From the NCBI GenBank assembly GCA_946611235.1, contig CAMODE010000012.1:1-32607 (forward strand): 32,607 bases of DNA, written 5' to 3'. Both the position numbers and the translations under genes were made by a program. Every line of letters starts with the position of its first letter. Within the stretch, counting starts at the first letter, position 1. Source of the stretch: an uncultured Caryophanales bacterium (GTDB lineage: Bacteria; Bacillota_I; Bacilli_A; RF39; UBA660). The notes under the pieces were generated by a model that worked only from the letters and a program-made list of their open reading frames with translations, had not been told where the DNA came from and searched no databases. Of this stretch, positions 8,535 through 16,126 are shown piece by piece.

Positions 8535-9791
8535 TTATGGAGAAATTATCTGAGTTTTTCCTAATTGACTTATTTCAACATTATTAGGTATTGTTCCTTC
8601 TAAATCAGTATAAGTAGTACTACTGGCAGGTACTTCTACTACTATATTTTTAGTAGTACCATTAAAGGTATCAGAATCTACTACTACATTTTCATTTGAT
8701 ATTCTAATATAACCTTCTAAGTTAGTACAATTTTTAAATGTAGATAACATACTAGTAACACTACTAGGTACATACTCAATATTAGTAAGAGAAGTACATC
8801 CTTCATAAGTATTATTCATACTAGTAATAGTATCTGATAATTTAGGAGCACTTACTAAACTAGTACATCCTTTAAATAAACCATCTACAGAATTATTAAC
8901 TAATTCAGTACCATCATATTCTGAGAATACTACACTATCAGCAAAATTTACTTCAGTAATAGTAGTATTACCACTGAAAGTAGATGTATTATTAGAAGTA
9001 TCACTAATTATCATTACATTGTAAGTAGTATCATTAACGATATATGTACTAGGTATATTTACTACTGTATCAGTACCAGTATAACTAGTTAATAATATTG
9101 TATTAGATGGTAATTGTATACCATTATAACTATCTGTAACATAAGTAAAATCACTAATAGGAGTAGCTACAAATTGATCTGCTTTAGCACTAACAGTAGC
9201 ACTAATGTTAGCTCCGATTATATCACCTCCTACTTTATTTTTATCTAAATATATAATAACTAAATAATTATGCTTATCACCAGGACTTAAATATTCTGTA
9301 TGAATATCCATAGTACCTTCTTCAGAAATTATTCCTCTTCTTACATAAGTAAATGTTTGATTTTTTAAATATTGAATAGTAGAATCGGTATATAAATTAG
9401 GATCAAATTCCGCTACTACATATTTTAAAGACCCATAACTATTACCATTACTTGTATAAGCATTTGATAAAGAATTAACATTAAGTTCAATAGTACCAAT
9501 ACCACTAACTTTATTACATCTTTTATCTAGTTCCATACTAACAGGACTAAATCCCATAGCAGTACTTAACTTAATACTACTAGCAGTCAAGTAATCATCT
9601 TCATTAATAGCACCTATATTGCCAATAATATCATTGCCTTTACTATAGTTTATATTAAAACAATGAGTATTACCTGCTACTATAATATTACCAGTAGTAA
9701 AAGTAAGCCAAGCATATACTCCACCTAATACTAAAATAAGTAAAAGTACCGAACTAATTATAAGTATCTTAATTTTATTATTCTTTTCCAT
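8535..9791 (-). CDS. Long TasA-like exported protein with BspA-like C-terminal repeats (copy 2)
   Basis: 418 aa, first gene of the operon. The signal helix ends VLGGVYAWLTFTTGN. A beta-rich domain runs to about 215 (LKYVVAEFDPNLY matches the 6709 paralog). The linker ISDFTYVTDSYNGIQLP follows, then three BspA/DUF285-type units (LFKGCTSLVSAPKL, MNNTYEGCTSLTNIEYVP, MLSTFKNCTNLEGYIRI) and the shared ending VEVPASSTTYTDL. This copy has one or two more repeats than the 6709 copy, as expected of a repeat that expands and contracts. GGTAGGAAAG precedes the ATG, and a good promoter lies 26 nt upstream. It is probably a surface adhesin or matrix component. Confidence 0.68.
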   Translation of the reverse strand: MEKNNKIKILIISSVLLLILVLGGVYAWLTFTTGNIIVAGNTHCFNINYSKGNDIIGNIGAINEDDYLTASSIKLSTAMGFSPVSMELDKRCNKVSGIGTIELNVNSLSNAYTSNGNSYGSLKYVVAEFDPNLYTDSTIQYLKNQTFTYVRRGIISEEGTMDIHTEYLSPGDKHNYLVIIYLDKNKVGGDIIGANISATVSAKADQFVATPISDFTYVTDSYNGIQLPSNTILLTSYTGTDTVVNIPSTYIVNDTTYNVMIISDTSNNTSTFSGNTTITEVNFADSVVFSEYDGTELVNNSVDGLFKGCTSLVSAPKLSDTITSMNNTYEGCTSLTNIEYVPSSVTSMLSTFKNCTNLEGYIRISNENVVVDSDTFNGTTKNIVVEVPASSTTYTDLEGTIPNNVEISQLGKTQIISP

Positions 9792-9816
9792 AAATATCTT
9801 TCCTACCCTCTATCTA

Positions 9817-9845
9817 AGAATACCATATTTATTAAAAATTATCAA
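9817..9845 (-). promoter_or_regulatory. Promoter of the TasA-like operon
   Basis: Minus strand TTGATA (9845-9840), 17-bp spacer, TATTCT (9822-9817), with the ribosome binding site about 15-20 nt downstream. The rest of 9846-9990 holds nothing else I can support. Confidence 0.65.
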
Positions 9846-10022
9846 GATTATTATAAATAAAAATACATATTTTTACACTTTCATAGTAACTATTCAGACT
9901 TATGACAATAAATTATTAATATAAAATAGCTAATAATATTTTTACTTATCAACAAGCAAAAATTGAACCTTTTTGATATAGTTTTATCACATTTTCCGAC
10001 AAAATATTTATAATCAATCCCG

Positions 10023-10046
10023 AAAAAGTCGGACATTTATTCCGAC
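10023..10046 (-). terminator. Terminator of the GerM-like gene
   Basis: Stem GTCGGA/TCCGAC with a 7-nt loop and TTTTT after it on the minus strand, starting 8 nt beyond the stop codon. Confidence 0.75.
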
Positions 10047-10053
10047 ATATTTA

Positions 10054-11016
10054 TTATTTTATATCATTAATGTTTAAAGTATATATTTCTTCATTATCAA
10101 CATAAAATGATACTGTTTCTAAATTATTATATATATTATCCATAGAAAGTCCTATCGTATATATAACTTCTTCTAATATCTTATTACTATCAACATCACT
10201 AAGTACTAAATTATTAAAATTAAGTTTTAAATTATTATCTAAAAGTTCATAATTATATATTTCTGTATTAGCATTTAAATAGCTCATTAAATTAGTTTCA
10301 TATATTGGGGAACTACTAAGTTCTTTAATAATTACTTTTATTTTATCATCAGTATTATTATTTACATACTTAGTAACAGGAACATAGTATTCATAATCAT
10401 TATATTTATTAACATAATACATAGTATAATAATCAATATCTTTAGTACTAACTAAATCATAACTCTTATTAATACCAAAATCTCTATTTAATAAAGTTGG
10501 AAGTTTTGTACCACTAGGAAGAGAATTAAGTACTTCTCCTTCTACTTTTATTATGACATTATCAATACCATCAATACTAGTTAAAGTATAAATAATTGAT
10601 TCAATCATCTTATTTTCATCTTTATCATTAATATCTAGTAACTCTTTAGAAAAATTAATAGTAAGAGTTCTATCTTCTAAATTTAGATCTAATACACTAG
10701 TACCTGGAGGTATTATACTCCTAAAACCATTTGGTATAATATTAGATTTCTTACCATCAATAATAAGACCCTCTACTAAATCTTTAGCTTTATCTACTAC
10801 CTCACAATTACAACTTGATATACTAGTTCTAGCAACATAATCTTCACTATCAACTAAATATATTGTACTTACGATATTATCATAAGTATACTCAATACTA
10901 CTCTTATCTAAATCTATTTCTTTAATACTAGAGTCTGGTAGTAAATACATAATAACAAGTATTAGAATAGCACTAGTAGCTACCATAATCTTTTTAATAC
11001 TCATCTTCTTTAACAT
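10054..11016 (-). CDS. GerMN-domain protein (GerM-like)
   Basis: 320 aa. An N-terminal basic stretch and one membrane helix (residues 8-25, IMVATSAILILVIMYLL) anchor an extracellular part with two GerMN-type halves. The first spans about 45-165 (IYLVDSEDYVA, then RSIIPPGTSVLDLNLEDRTLTINFSKELL). The second spans about 195-320 (MYYVNKYNDYEYYVPVTKYV, ... NYELLDNNLKLNFNNLVL, ... IIYTIGLSMDNIYNNLETVSFYVD). In B. subtilis GerM is a two-domain lipoprotein needed for sporulation and germination. Here a transmembrane anchor replaces a clear lipobox. ATAGGTGATG gives the ribosome binding site. In a lineage that may not sporulate, a general envelope role is equally possible. Confidence 0.85.
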   Translation of the reverse strand: MLKKMSIKKIMVATSAILILVIMYLLPDSSIKEIDLDKSSIEYTYDNIVSTIYLVDSEDYVARTSISSCNCEVVDKAKDLVEGLIIDGKKSNIIPNGFRSIIPPGTSVLDLNLEDRTLTINFSKELLDINDKDENKMIESIIYTLTSIDGIDNVIIKVEGEVLNSLPSGTKLPTLLNRDFGINKSYDLVSTKDIDYYTMYYVNKYNDYEYYVPVTKYVNNNTDDKIKVIIKELSSSPIYETNLMSYLNANTEIYNYELLDNNLKLNFNNLVLSDVDSNKILEEVIYTIGLSMDNIYNNLETVSFYVDNEEIYTLNINDIK

Positions 11017-11090
11017 AACATCACCTATTAATTAATATGTTTAATATAAGTAAGAAAGTACAATTATTTATTTTTTATAGAAAAAAAGAC

Positions 11091-12173
11091 TTACTCTAAT
11101 ACTTCTAGATTAAGTCTAATTAATTTATTACTGTTTAAATAATCCAATTTAAATTCATTATCTTTATCGATATTATTAATATTATATATAAGTATATAGT
11201 TTTGATATTTATCAGTACTTAATATATTATCTCTATATCCAACACCTATATCAGTGAAATAATTATAATATTTTTGACTAGGAATATATTTATTATTCTT
11301 ACTAATTAATACTAATTCATCTAAATCCAAACTATATTTATCTACTTTACCAATAATACTAATATTAATTATTACATAACTATTATTCAAACTAATTCTT
11401 TTTCTATCCGATATATATGATTTATTTATTTTAATATTAAAATAATTTGTACTTAGTATTTCTCCCTCATTTAAGTCACTATTAACAACATATTTATTAA
11501 AGGGGAACACCATTATAACTATTACAGCAAGTATAAAAATTATAATATTAATTATCATTTTATTATCATTATAATAATACTTTAGTTCTCTAAAAGTTTT
11601 TCTAACCATTCTTTTAATACCATTATAATTTAAGTCTGTATTAACTTCTACCTCAGCACTATCCTCTTTATTTAAATGTAATTCTTTTAAGTCACTAGTA
11701 AAATTAAATTTTTTTATATCAAAACCAAGTCCTCTAATTAGCATAGGTATTGATGCAACCACAAGTAACCAAAAGTTTATTCTTGATAAATCTCTATATA
11801 ATCTTATCATTCTACTAGAAGGTGTTAAAGTTTCTAACCCTCTAATTCTCGTATATAGATATATAAATAAAATAAATGATATTAAACAAATAAATATTGT
11901 ACCAATATAAAATACTCTAGGTTTATTCTTATACTTCATCAAATAATATATTATAAATGATAACATTATTACCATCATTATACCAATGAATATATAATAA
12001 CTAATATAGTTAGAAGAAATTACTTCTATATTACCATTAAAACTAATATAATCTTTAAAAAAATTAAGAATATATCTAGCTTTATCTATTATATACAACA
12101 ATATTAAAAACATTATTAAATGTATTAATCTAAAATGCTTAATTAAAAAAGCATATGGTCTTCTTAATATCAT
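11091..12173 (-). CDS. Membrane protein with C-terminal extracellular beta domain, unrecognised family
   Basis: 360 aa starting MILRRPYAFLIKHF, with GGGAGTG before the ATG. Three or four membrane helices lie in residues 15-170 (MFLILLYIID, IFIGIMMVIMLSFIIYYLM, IFICLISFILFIYLY, FWLLVVASIPMLIRGLG). A cytoplasmic linker of about 55 charged residues follows, then another helix near 210-225 (IIIFILAVIVIMVFPF). The C-terminal domain of about 130 residues looks beta-rich and resembles DUF4352-type domains in style only (VIINISIIGKVDKYSLDLDELVLISKNNKYIP). It is upstream of and co-oriented with the GerM-like gene, 74 nt apart. I do not know the function; an envelope role is the reasonable guess. Confidence 0.7.
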   Translation of the reverse strand: MILRRPYAFLIKHFRLIHLIMFLILLYIIDKARYILNFFKDYISFNGNIEVISSNYISYYIFIGIMMVIMLSFIIYYLMKYKNKPRVFYIGTIFICLISFILFIYLYTRIRGLETLTPSSRMIRLYRDLSRINFWLLVVASIPMLIRGLGFDIKKFNFTSDLKELHLNKEDSAEVEVNTDLNYNGIKRMVRKTFRELKYYYNDNKMIINIIIFILAVIVIMVFPFNKYVVNSDLNEGEILSTNYFNIKINKSYISDRKRISLNNSYVIINISIIGKVDKYSLDLDELVLISKNNKYIPSQKYYNYFTDIGVGYRDNILSTDKYQNYILIYNINNIDKDNEFKLDYLNSNKLIRLNLEVLE

Positions 12174-12270
12174 TTTTTCACTCCCACTTTCTATCTACAT
12201 CAATTATAATATATAATCTAAAAAGATTCAATTATATTTTTCATAATTAATCAGAAAAAGCTAATTATAA

Positions 12271-12300
12271 AAAGAAAAAAAAGTCTTAAGTTAAGACTTA
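12271..12300 (-). terminator. Terminator after tRNA-Glu
   Basis: Inverted repeat AAGTCTTAA/TTAAGACTT (12281-12299) followed on the minus strand by eight or more T. It lies 12 nt after the CCA end of the tRNA. Confidence 0.85.
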
Positions 12301-12311
12301 AAATGCAAAAA

Positions 12312-12388
12312 TGGTGACCTGTATGGAATTCGAATCCATGAATGTTGCCTTGAGAGGGCAATGTGTTAAGCCACTTCACCAACAGGCC
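12312..12388 (-). tRNA. tRNA-Glu(CTC), CCA encoded
   Basis: A 77-nt cloverleaf on the minus strand. Acceptor GGCCTGT/ACAGGTC, D arm GTG/CAC, anticodon arm TTGCC-CTCTCAA-GGCAA with anticodon CTC (reads GAG), T arm ATGGA-TTCGAAT-TCCAT, discriminator A, encoded CCA. The overall sequence follows the bacterial tRNA-Glu pattern. The CTC isoacceptor is less usual than TTC, especially in an AT-rich genome. It sits 60 nt downstream of gltX in the same direction. Confidence 0.95.
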
Positions 12389-12392
12389 ATTA

Positions 12393-12413
12393 ATTGTTCC
12401 TTTAAGGAACAAT
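12393..12413 (-). repeat. Palindrome between gltX and tRNA-Glu
   Basis: Perfect inverted repeat ATTGTTCC/GGAACAAT with a 5-nt loop, ending 4 nt from the tRNA 5' end and lacking a T tract. It is not a convincing terminator; it could mark a processing point in a gltX-tRNA transcript. Confidence 0.6.
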
Positions 12414-12448
12414 ATAATATTATCATAATTTTATTATTATTTCAATAA

Positions 12449-14092
12449 CTATTTTAATTTTTCTATTCTACTTATTATTCTATCTTTTCCTAGTAATTTC
12501 ATTATTTCATATAGATCAGGAGTCATACTCTTAGAGGTTATTGCTACTCTAAGTACAGTAGACACGTCTGCTACTGAACCTTTATAGTTATCAGGATTTT
12601 CTTTATAATCTTTCATATTACTAGCATATCCTAAGTTATCACATAACTCTTTAATATTATTAAACCATACTTCTTTATCAGATATATCATAATATTTATC
12701 CATATATAGATTTAATATTTTATTTATTTCATCCTTATCCGTAATGCTACCCCAGTCATAACTAGAAGGATTATATAACTCATCATACATATAAAATATT
12801 TGATTTTTTATCTCACTATAACAAGAATAATCTTTTCTTGGTTTCTTTTGCTCTCTTTCAATATTTAGAACATTCTTTGTATAATCTTCATACTTAGTAA
12901 TTAATTCATTAAACTCTTTATCATAATCTTTAGTCCAATTATATAAGTTATCATATACTTCATCTTTAGTCATTTTACTTATAACTGTCTTAGCAATATT
13001 ATCCAATTTCTCTAAATCAAAGAAAGCTCCTGATGAACTCATCTTTTTAGGGCTATATACAAAGTCGGTAAATTCTTTATCACTATTAGCAGTATGCCAC
13101 TCTTCATAATTAGAATTAATAATAGTCATTAATGCTTCAATAACAGCTTTAACTGGATAACCTTTTTCTTTATAATAAGTCATCGATGCTTCTGGATCTT
13201 TTCTCTTACTTATCTTTCTAACACTAGTTCCTTCTTTTTTTATAATTAATGGAGTATGAACATATTTAGGAGGTTTAAAACCAAAAGTTCTAAATAATTC
13301 GATATGTTTAGGTACTGATGATAACCATTCTTCTCCTCTTACAACATGAGTAGTATGCATTAAATAGTCATCTACTAGATGAGCAAAATGATATGTTGGT
13401 AGACCATCACCTGATTTCATAATAACAAAATCTTCATCGTTTTCCGGTAGTTCTATCTTACCTTTTACTAAGTCTTCAAAAACAAACTTCTTATTAAAGT
13501 CTCCCATACTTTTAAATCTAATTACATAAGGAATACCTTCTTTTACTTTAGAAATAAGTTCCTCTACTGGTACATTTCTATATTTAGCATAACTTCCATA
13601 ATAACCAGTCCTTACTTTACTTCTTTCCTGGACTTCTCTCATTTCATCTAATTCTTCTTTAGTACAAAAGCAAGGATATGCTCTTCCTATTTCAATTAAA
13701 TATTTAATAAAAGCATGATATATTTCTTTTCTTTCACTTTGAACATATGGTCCATAACTACCTACAATATTTCCTTCAAATTCATACTCATCAGGTATAA
13801 TATTATAGTGAGTTAAAGTATCCATAATTAACTTAGTAGCCTCTTTTACTTCTCTCTTCGTATCAGTATCTTCATTTCTTAAAAAGAATACTCCATTAGA
13901 ATTCTTAGCAAGTACATAATCAATAATAGCTTGATAAAAGCCTCCTAGATGCATATATCCTGTAGGACTAGGAGCAAATCTCGTTACTTTTTCTCCTTCT
14001 TTTAAATTTCTTTCAGGATACATTTCTTCATAATCTTTTATAGTTTTAGTAATACTAGGAAATAGAAGATCCGCTAAATCTTTATTTGTCAT
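12449..14092 (-). CDS. gltX: Glutamate--tRNA ligase
   Basis: Class I synthetase charging tRNA-Glu, cytoplasmic. The HIGH-type signature is in FAPSPTGYMHLGG (residues 40-52), followed by FFLRNEDTDTKRE. The KMSKS equivalent is ISKRKDPEAS near residue 295. The C-terminal third is the helical anticodon-binding region, ending LRVAITSKSMTPDLYEIMKLLG. At 547 aa it is longer than the usual 480-500. It resembles the divergent GltX type of clostridia and Erysipelotrichia that starts with about 35 extra residues (MTNKDLADLLFPS). I chose ATG 14092; the GTG at 14101 in the track is only 2 nt from AAAGG. toxN ends 18 nt upstream with no terminator between. A TATAAT at 14126-14131 inside the toxN end could supply a private promoter. 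Confidence 0.95.
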   Translation of the reverse strand: MTNKDLADLLFPSITKTIKDYEEMYPERNLKEGEKVTRFAPSPTGYMHLGGFYQAIIDYVLAKNSNGVFFLRNEDTDTKREVKEATKLIMDTLTHYNIIPDEYEFEGNIVGSYGPYVQSERKEIYHAFIKYLIEIGRAYPCFCTKEELDEMREVQERSKVRTGYYGSYAKYRNVPVEELISKVKEGIPYVIRFKSMGDFNKKFVFEDLVKGKIELPENDEDFVIMKSGDGLPTYHFAHLVDDYLMHTTHVVRGEEWLSSVPKHIELFRTFGFKPPKYVHTPLIIKKEGTSVRKISKRKDPEASMTYYKEKGYPVKAVIEALMTIINSNYEEWHTANSDKEFTDFVYSPKKMSSSGAFFDLEKLDNIAKTVISKMTKDEVYDNLYNWTKDYDKEFNELITKYEDYTKNVLNIEREQKKPRKDYSCYSEIKNQIFYMYDELYNPSSYDWGSITDKDEINKILNLYMDKYYDISDKEVWFNNIKELCDNLGYASNMKDYKENPDNYKGSVADVSTVLRVAITSKSMTPDLYEIMKLLGKDRIISRIEKLK

Positions 14093-14110
14093 ATAAATCA
14101 CAACCTTTCT

Positions 14111-14623
14111 TTATACTAATACTTTATTATATTCTTTAGATTTTTCTTCAAGTAAAATAAAATTACAACATCTATCTTTTACATTTTTAGGAAGTTTATC
14201 TTCTTTGTATAATAAATATAATGCTCTTGCTTTAGTTCTAATTATTTTTCTATTAGATGTTAACCATCTTAACTGACTACGAAGCAGTTTTATTCTTAAC
14301 ATTTCATCTTTATCAGTATAATTCTTATCCAAATCATACTCTGCATAATTATTATTTGTAACTGGAATCATATTATTAAAATTAATTACACCCAAATTAC
14401 CATCATCTATTTTAACTAAATCAAGAGTATTTTTTAAATATTTATGTTTAGGTTTAGGACTAGATAAAAGTGCAAAATACTCTTTATCTTCTACCATAAA
14501 TAATACTCCAATAAATGGTCTTAATTCTTTAATACCAGCATTATATGATACCCTATTATCATACTTTCTAAGATAATTACAGTAATTATAATCTACTTTT
14601 ACAATTTTAAAACTTTTAAACAT
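14111..14623 (-). CDS. toxN: Type III toxin-antitoxin toxin, ToxN/AbiQ-family endoribonuclease
   Basis: 170 aa with the ToxN/AbiQ pattern: an N-terminal KIVKVDYNYCNYLRKYDNRV, then RPFIGVLFMVEDKEYFALLSSPKPKHK, where the SPK-x-KH block contains the catalytic Lys region. ALLSSPKPKH, GNLGVINFNNMIPV and the C-terminal helical RTKARALYLLYKE follow. Family members are sequence-specific ribonucleases that cut cellular and antitoxin RNA and are held inactive by small pseudoknot RNAs. Many act as phage abortive-infection systems. The length is normal and all core motifs are visible, so it looks functional. The tandem repeats and terminator upstream (14703-14816) complete the canonical locus. The start is supported by AAAAGGGAG. 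The downstream neighbour is gltX. Confidence 0.95.
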   Translation of the reverse strand: MFKSFKIVKVDYNYCNYLRKYDNRVSYNAGIKELRPFIGVLFMVEDKEYFALLSSPKPKHKYLKNTLDLVKIDDGNLGVINFNNMIPVTNNNYAEYDLDKNYTDKDEMLRIKLLRSQLRWLTSNRKIIRTKARALYLLYKEDKLPKNVKDRCCNFILLEEKSKEYNKVLV

Positions 14624-14702
14624 ATTACCCGCTCCCTTTTATTTAATAATTGATGTTTATTATATATGAATAGTTAAAACCTGCCAATATATTTTAAACA
14701 TT

Positions 14703-14734
14703 AAATAAAAGGATTAGAGTGTGCTCTCTAATCC
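14703..14734 (-). terminator. Attenuating terminator between toxI and toxN
   Basis: Perfect 9-bp stem GGATTAGAG/CTCTAATCC with a 6-nt loop, then TTTTATTT on the minus strand. Its position, after the repeats and 80 nt before toxN, matches ToxIN loci. There, partial termination gives antitoxin RNA in excess over toxin mRNA. Confidence 0.9.
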
Positions 14735-14816
14735 ACTTTTTTAATTGCCATTTAGAGCTGGCTTCACTCACTTTTTTAATTGCCATTTATTTTAGGCTGG
14801 CTTCACCCGCTTTTTT
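14734..14816 (-). ncRNA. toxI: ToxI-like antitoxin RNA repeats (2 full units plus a 9-nt partial)
   Basis: On the minus strand two tandem units (39 nt, 14816-14778; 35 nt, 14777-14743) share AAAAAAG, GGTGAAGCCAGC/AGTGAAGCCAGC, TAAA and TGGCAATT. AAAAAAGTG (14742-14734) then opens a third unit and runs into the terminator. Each unit can form an H-type pseudoknot. Stem 1 is GGGU/GCCU in unit 1 and GAGU/GCUC in unit 2, so a G-C pair is replaced by A-U. Stem 2 is GCCA/UGGC in both. The unit size matches known 34-39-nt ToxI/antiQ repeats. ToxN would cut in the A-rich links and bind the released units. Confidence 0.9.
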
Positions 14817-14820
14817 TACT

Positions 14821-14862
14821 ATGTATACTATATACATGTGAAACGAAATAATTTCCTTTCAC
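14821..14862 (-). repeat. Two palindromes in the toxI leader
   Basis: ATGTATA-CTA-TATACAT (14821-14837) is directly followed by an inverted repeat with GTGAAA/TTTCAC outer arms and GAAA/TTTC inner arms (14838-14862). They fill the space between the toxI promoter and the first repeat. They could be operators or leader hairpins. Confidence 0.7.
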
Positions 14863-14869
14863 GTTTAAT

Positions 14870-14898
14870 AATATATCATAAATATTATTATTTGTCTA
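14870..14898 (-). promoter_or_regulatory. toxI-toxN promoter
   Basis: Minus strand TAGACA (14898-14893), 17-bp spacer, TATATT (14875-14870). The predicted start is at about 14862, right at the edge of the larger leader palindrome. Confidence 0.7.
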
Positions 14899-14904
14899 TA
14901 ATTT

Positions 14905-16062
14905 TTATTTATCTTTTATAAATTTATTAAGTTCTTTTTTTAATACTTTACCACTTAATAATTCATCTTTAGTAATGCCTACTACTTCAAAAGAATCAAT
15001 TGACTTAGTTCTTGGATAATTAACAAGAACAGTATTAAAATTTTTCATAAATTCTTTAGGATCTTGTAAATAATTATGATATAAGGATATTGCAATTATT
15101 TTTCCAATATAATATATAATTGGATCCCTAAAGCGAATCTTATCTTTATAGTTTGGTAAATCTCTATAATAATTTAACTCTTCTTTTTTCTTTTCTGCAT
15201 TATCCATTGCCTTTTCATCATCTAAGCATATTTCTCCATTATCATTAATAACTCTGTTCTTCATAGAACTAATAATACTAGAAGAAAAGGCATCATTAAA
15301 TAATTCTATATAGAAAACATTTAGTTCGTTATTAATTTCTTTTTGATAAAGATTATTATCTTTGATATATTTTAAGAATGAATATTCAAAGAATGAAGAA
15401 ACTACTTCAGAAAAAATAGTACTTCCTTTATCAAACAAATCTCTTTTATAGTATAAATAACTCTCATATGCATGGCCTAATTCATGGGCTAGAGATGATG
15501 CAAAATATAAATCTTGTGGAAGATTGTTATTTATTAAAATAATGTTTTTCTTTATTAAATCAAAAGGAAATAATAATCCTGAATAATTGGCTTCAAATGG
15601 TTCAATATACAAATTGTCTTTATTAAATGATTTAATAAATTTTTCGATGTTGTCATCTCCAAAGTCTAGATAAAATTCTTTAACTAAGCTGATAATTCTA
15701 TCTAGTGGTAAATAATTGCAAATATGGTAATTCTTATAAAAAGGATATTTTATATTTTTAAAATTATTTATTGTATTTCTAGATAATTTACTAATTAATG
15801 ACATATTGTCATCAGCATTTTTACAAAACATATTAAATATATTCTCAATATCATATTCTAGTTTTATATCTTTAATCCAATCTCCTGACAAATCTCCAAA
15901 TGAAAAAAAGTCTTCTGAACATATATGATCAAGAATAGATATTGAACTTAGTAATCTATCTCTTTTGGATTTGGTATTTGCTTTAGAGTATAAATAATTT
16001 AATTTCTGATAGTAATTTTTCATATCTTTTTTTATTTCATTTATTGTTTTTAATTCTTCCAT
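14905..16062 (-). CDS. Short M3-like (oligoendopeptidase F-type) zinc metallopeptidase
   Basis: 385 aa. The zinc signature HELGH occurs as SLAHELGHAYESYLYY (residues about 190-205), followed about 25 residues later by FSEVVSSFFEYSFL, whose Glu suits the third zinc ligand of M3 peptidases. Flanking regions are helical. M3 peptidases are normally 560-690 aa, so this lacks roughly a third, mainly on the N-terminal side. The start is nonetheless clean (GAGGGATTTAAC before ATG) and the frame is intact, so it may be a genuine short form. There is no signal peptide, so it is probably cytoplasmic and acts on peptides. Its stop lies 7 nt from the -35 of the toxI promoter. Confidence 0.75.
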   Translation of the reverse strand: MEELKTINEIKKDMKNYYQKLNYLYSKANTKSKRDRLLSSISILDHICSEDFFSFGDLSGDWIKDIKLEYDIENIFNMFCKNADDNMSLISKLSRNTINNFKNIKYPFYKNYHICNYLPLDRIISLVKEFYLDFGDDNIEKFIKSFNKDNLYIEPFEANYSGLLFPFDLIKKNIILINNNLPQDLYFASSLAHELGHAYESYLYYKRDLFDKGSTIFSEVVSSFFEYSFLKYIKDNNLYQKEINNELNVFYIELFNDAFSSSIISSMKNRVINDNGEICLDDEKAMDNAEKKKEELNYYRDLPNYKDKIRFRDPIIYYIGKIIAISLYHNYLQDPKEFMKNFNTVLVNYPRTKSIDSFEVVGITKDELLSGKVLKKELNKFIKDK

Positions 16063-16126
16063 GTTAAATCCCTCGATAATTACTTTAACATACTAAAACG
16101 AAAAAGTAAACCAAAATGAAATTTTA

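Noticed and set aside
14734-14816. A-rich repeats as a short CRISPR or simple repeat
   Set aside because: No spacers; unit size, pseudoknot pairing, terminator and the downstream toxin fit ToxI.
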